Source: Paenibacillus sp. sptzw28 (lineage in GTDB: Bacteria; Bacillota; Bacilli; Paenibacillales; Paenibacillaceae). Taken from it: a DNA stretch of 64,000 nt. Made by a program: the position numbers and the translations under genes. The notes under the pieces were generated by a model that had not been told where the DNA came from, did no database searches, and was given only the letters and a program-made list of their open reading frames with translations. Shown here piece after piece: positions 61,145 to 64,000 of the stretch. The stretch spans positions 2,189,501 through 2,253,500 of the forward strand of contig NZ_CP080545.1 of NCBI RefSeq assembly GCF_019550795.1, given 5' to 3'. Every line of letters begins with the position of its first letter. Position 1 is the stretch's first letter.

Positions 61145-61589
61145 ATGAGAAAGATGACAGCATCATTTTCACATAAGCCCGAAGGATACGAATGTCCATT
61201 TTGTCGTGTTTCGGGTATCGAGCGACCTAATCAGGGAACAAAAAACTCCCAGCGGATTACGCTGTTGTAATTCACCGCGCGGCTCAGCTTACAGCGTTTG
61301 CAATGAAAAGTACATATGATGTGATGGGATTTCTACGCGGCAACATAATGAGCCTGCTGGCAATCAAGACGTGTGGCATTATCATCTCCATGTTTACCCT
61401 AGATATGTGAATGATCAACTTTATCTGACAAAGGGTTCTGAGTCCGATCCAGATGAACGCTCTTTCTATGCTGGTAAGTTGCGTTCTTGGATAAAGGAAG
61501 GGTTGCCACATGGCAGCCTTTTCACAGCTAAAAGGGACACTATAATTAAACCCTTTATTTCATTTGACTTTCTTAAAATTAGGTCTTGA
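61145..61589 (+). pseudogene. HIT family nucleotide-binding protein gene, decayed
   Basis: The start frame has Y-E-C-P-F-C-R, the zinc-binding N terminus of HIT proteins. It hits a stop at 61268 after losing the middle of the domain. Another frame gives A-F-A-M-K-S-T-Y-D. A third gives D-G-I-S-T-R-Q-H-N-E-P-A-G-N-Q-D and the catalytic triad H-Y-H-L-H-V, then a natural C terminus. There is an internal deletion plus at least one frameshift. Confidence 0.75.
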
Positions 61590-61756
61590 TAAGTGATGGT
61601 GTAGCCTGCGAGACATAAAAAATCCCCTGCGCTTCGGCCAGGTAGCTCGAGAAGGTTAAAAGTTGAATTTTATTATACAGAAAGTTTCCCCTAGAATTTG
61701 AATGGCATTTTTAGGTAAAATATAAGGCGGAAATAGCTGAAAGGAGTGATCTATTA

Positions 61757-61783
61757 ATGTTAAACAAGGTGGTTATCATTTAA
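61757..61783 (+). CDS. Leader peptide (8 aa) of the downstream phosphotransferase gene
   Basis: AAAGGAGTGATCTATTA and ATG begin the peptide M-L-N-K-V-V-I-I followed by TAA. The ribosome binding site is the best in this area and the frame is too short to be a normal gene. It precedes mutually exclusive hairpins, as in ribosome-mediated attenuation of resistance genes. Confidence 0.55.
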   Translation: MLNKVVII

Positions 61784-61823
61784 GTCCACAGAAGGACTTT
61801 TCATTTTTAGGCTTCTTCTGTGG
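61784..61823 (+). promoter_or_regulatory. Alternative hairpins after the leader peptide (attenuator candidate)
   Basis: CCACAGAAG (61786-61794) pairs with CTTCTGTGG (61815-61823). Its first half also forms GTCC/GGAC (61784-61797), followed by TTTTCATTTTT, a weak terminator. The two folds exclude one another, so ribosome stalling on the leader could switch read-through. Confidence 0.5.
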
Positions 61824-61833
61824 TAATTTCGGT

Positions 61834-62946
61834 GTGGGAAGAGTTGCAAGAATTTTAACTGGAGGAGATATTATAAATTATAATGAGGTTATTAAAATCA
61901 GTGATGCATATTTACTTACATTAGTATCAGAGTTGTACGGATTAGAAGGCTATGAAATCATGCCGGTTAAGGCACATAATGGAGGGCGTAATGTCGTTTA
62001 TACATGTGAGAAAGAGGGCACCGATGCAAAAATACTTAGAATCGCCTTCTTAAATGACAGAAGCCGGGAAGATTTTCTAGGTGAACTTGAGTATGTCAGG
62101 TATTTATTCAATCATGGCGGAAGTGTTTCGGATGTAGTCAACTCCCTGAAGGGGAATTTGCTAGAAGAAATAACTCATAATAATCATACCTTTTTTATCT
62201 GCCTGTTTAAAAAGGCCAAGGGAAAAATGCTTGTGGAAAATAATTTTCGGTACCGGGAAGGAGCTCCAATTACCGAATATTATTATAACTGCGGTAAAGT
62301 CCTGGGGAAGCTACACCAAATATCGAAAGGATATACTCCTGTCCATCGCCGGTATAGTTTTTTTGACAAATACAATGCTGAATATATCGACAAACTCATT
62401 CCCGGTTCGTTACCTCTGCTGATGGAGAAGCTGTTAGATCTCCTTAAAACCTTAGAGGAATTGGACAGGAACCGTGAGTCTTTCGGTATGATCCATTTTG
62501 ATTACAATGATGGGAATTATTCGATAGATTTTGATAACGGGCAAATAACCGTTTATGATTTCGATAATTCTTGTTACTGTTGGTATATGTTTGACTTGGC
62601 CAGTCTCTGGACAAACGGAGTGGGCTGGATACAATTTGAACCAGATGCCGGCAAACGGAAAAAGTTTATGGATGATTATTTTAAAACAGCCCTCGAGGGA
62701 TACAAATCTGAGACCAGGATCGAAGATTCAATGCTAGAAAAATTGCCCTTATTTATCCAAGTAAACCTCATGGAAGGTATTGTAGATGCATTCGAGGTAA
62801 TGCGGAACAACGGCGAAGAGCCGGAGTGTGATGAGGAGTTGTCGTATCGCATAAAATGCCTGGAAGACGATATCCCGTATATGGGATTTTTCCATGAAAT
62901 TTACTCGTGTGAAGAACCCTTTGAGTATGAGGAACGAAATATTTAG
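61834..62946 (+). CDS. Aminoglycoside/choline kinase-fold phosphotransferase
   Basis: The frame gives up to 370 aa. Features of the APH fold: catalytic loop H-F-D-Y-N-D-G-N near residue 219 and Mg-binding D-F-D in V-Y-D-F-D-N near 237; the N-terminal lobe has G-G-R-N-V-V-Y. The true start is unclear. GTG 61834 has no ribosome binding site. The best one, GGAGGAG at 61861-61867, points to codon 61873, which is ATA, not ATG; a change there may have weakened translation, or a non-standard start is used. Substrate unknown: antibiotic, choline or other alcohol. A+T-rich like its neighbours. Confidence 0.75.
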   Translation: MGRVARILTGGDIINYNEVIKISDAYLLTLVSELYGLEGYEIMPVKAHNGGRNVVYTCEKEGTDAKILRIAFLNDRSREDFLGELEYVRYLFNHGGSVSDVVNSLKGNLLEEITHNNHTFFICLFKKAKGKMLVENNFRYREGAPITEYYYNCGKVLGKLHQISKGYTPVHRRYSFFDKYNAEYIDKLIPGSLPLLMEKLLDLLKTLEELDRNRESFGMIHFDYNDGNYSIDFDNGQITVYDFDNSCYCWYMFDLASLWTNGVGWIQFEPDAGKRKKFMDDYFKTALEGYKSETRIEDSMLEKLPLFIQVNLMEGIVDAFEVMRNNGEEPECDEELSYRIKCLEDDIPYMGFFHEIYSCEEPFEYEERNI

Positions 62947-63205
62947 TCTTTTTGCAGCATCTTTTGACTGAGCTAAACCGAGGGACGGATACGATAGTGA
63001 ATGCGAAAGGGGCTGCCGCACGGCAGCTCAACGGGCAGTATAATATAGTTTATAAACGTACTTTCCAAAAAGTGTGTGGTAAACTATTCATATATAATTG
63101 ATGGACTTAAACAAACATTTGCCAATAAGAGTTTTGAAAACACGTGATTACAGAACAGTGACAATTCAAAAAATGGATTAGAACGATCGTTAATTGGGGT
63201 GATGG

Positions 63206-64000
63206 ATGTTCATGTCAGTTTCAAAAAGTGATATTGGAAAAGTCCTAATAGACTTAGGAATAAATAAAAAACCAGTTTGTGTTCATTCTTCACTCTCTTC
63301 ATTTGGATGGATTGATGGAGGAGCAGAAACAATTGTTCAAGGTTTCTTAAATGAAGAATGTACTTTACTTGTACCTACATTTTCAGATGCCTTTAGTGTA
63401 TTCCCACCAGAACATCTAAGACCATCCCAAAATGGTTGCGGTGACTATAGTTGGTTAACTAACGACAATTCCAAAGAAATGAATTATATTTATTCTCCAA
63501 CGAGCAATGAAGTAGATATAGAGATGGGTGCTATTCCCAAAACAATACTAAGGTTGAAAAATCGACTACGAGGTAATCACCCATTAAATTCATTTACTGC
63601 AATTGGGTCATATGCAGAAGAATTGATATCGAAACAAGCTCCGTTAAATGTATATGCACCATTAAAAGCCATTGCTGAACTTGGTGGATATGTTGTTCTT
63701 ATGGGTGTTAATTTTAACCGTTTGACATTAATTCACTTAGCGGAGCAAATGGCAGGAAGAAATTTGTTTAGACGATGGGCTAAAGATTCTAAAGGTTTAA
63801 CAATTGAGGTTGAGGTTGGCGGATGCTCCGAGGGTTTTATTAAATTACAGGATGTTCTTATGCCAGTTACTAAAAAAGTTAAAGTTGGCCAAAGTGAATG
63901 GAATGTACTTGATGTAAATTCAATGCTAAAGATTTCAGAAAATGCCATAAGGAATAATCCTATGATAACACATTGTGGTGATTATAGATGTGATCGCTGT
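63206..64000 (+). CDS. Aminoglycoside 3-N-acetyltransferase family protein, 3' end cut
   Basis: 265 codons are open to the last base of the window, so the C terminus is missing (family length is about 260-290 aa). Motifs: V-C-V-H-S-S-L-S-S-F-G-W-I-D-G-G-A-E-T near residue 28, L-L-V-P-T-F-S-D near 60, G-N-H-P-L-N-S-F near 131, and G-V-N-F-N-R-L-T-L-I-H-L-A-E. The E and H residues of the AAC(3) active site are present. GGGG lies six bases before ATG 63206. The family includes true gentamicin-type resistance enzymes and broader antibiotic acetylases. In 62947-63205 upstream I see only a GC-rich hairpin (GCTGCCG/CGGCAGC at 63012-63027) and promoter sequence. Confidence 0.85.
   Translation, partial: MFMSVSKSDIGKVLIDLGINKKPVCVHSSLSSFGWIDGGAETIVQGFLNEECTLLVPTFSDAFSVFPPEHLRPSQNGCGDYSWLTNDNSKEMNYIYSPTSNEVDIEMGAIPKTILRLKNRLRGNHPLNSFTAIGSYAEELISKQAPLNVYAPLKAIAELGGYVVLMGVNFNRLTLIHLAEQMAGRNLFRRWAKDSKGLTIEVEVGGCSEGFIKLQDVLMPVTKKVKVGQSEWNVLDVNSMLKISENAIRNNPMITHCGDYRCDRC

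Noticed and set aside
1..64000. CRISPR arrays, tRNA or rRNA genes, intact insertion sequences
   Set aside because: I looked for spaced direct repeats, tRNA-like cloverleaf ends and transposase motifs, and found none I could support.

Overview
The window reads as chromosomal DNA of an endospore-forming Firmicute, most likely a Paenibacillus or close relative. This rests on gene content: the prkA-yhbH-spoVR sporulation block, relics of a GerA-type germinant receptor operon, ydaO-type c-di-AMP riboswitches ahead of kdp, a CcpA/LacI-like operator style, many glycoside hydrolases, and strong AGGAGG-type ribosome binding sites. Nothing indicates a plasmid or prophage. I saw no rRNA, tRNA, CRISPR array or intact insertion sequence.

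Layout, left to right. 1-3149: end of prkA, then yhbH and spoVR. 3262-5570: a quinone/aromatic detoxification operon (ring-cleaving dioxygenase, esterase, flavin reductase) behind a perfect 18-bp palindrome that resembles the MhqR operator. 5740-6903: an odd LamG-pentapeptide-repeat protein. 7148-9255: a dead GH43 scrap and a GH2 glycosidase. 9490-14965: an Old Yellow Enzyme divergent from a LysR regulator, then Ada, an MFS exporter and a secreted glycerophosphodiesterase. 15165-22763: a six-gene inositol catabolic operon (iolD-E-B-C-A-G) with two repeated LacI-type operators. 22950-24231: a membrane protein plus PspA envelope-stress pair. 24324-30452: an arabinanase-like GH43, a broken lactate dehydrogenase, an AraC regulator and a GH27 alpha-galactosidase. 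30479-31260: remains of a ger operon.

31434-39605 is the most unusual part. Two complete c-di-AMP riboswitches, each followed by its own terminator, precede an unrecognised 136-aa Rossmann-like protein, a 36-aa membrane peptide, kdpF-A-B-C, a small membrane protein, and a 776-aa protein made of two KdpD sensor heads in tandem with no kinase domain. Together they look like a potassium-uptake module gated twice by c-di-AMP at the RNA level and possibly again at the protein level.

39703-48224 holds a YhgE/Pip membrane protein, a small XRE regulator, and an ABC sugar-type importer operon (ATPase, two permeases, lipoprotein) with its own SorC-type regulator and an EEP-family hydrolase, behind a palindromic operator candidate. 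48225-53150 is a decayed zone: an A+T-rich secreted protein, orphan gene fragments, a truncated STAND/TPR regulator and a truncated sugar permease meeting tail-inward at a perfect 12-bp hairpin, and an EthD gene with an in-frame stop. 53240-60204 holds a GH95 fucosidase, then a LytS/LytT two-component system followed by a CstA/BtsT-type transporter. 60205-64000 is visibly A+T-rich: a membrane protein, a ruined HIT gene, a phosphotransferase gene of the aminoglycoside/choline kinase fold behind a leader peptide and alternative hairpins, and an AAC(3)-type acetyltransferase cut by the window end. It may be acquired DNA.

Calls were made by reading sequence motifs; no database search was run.
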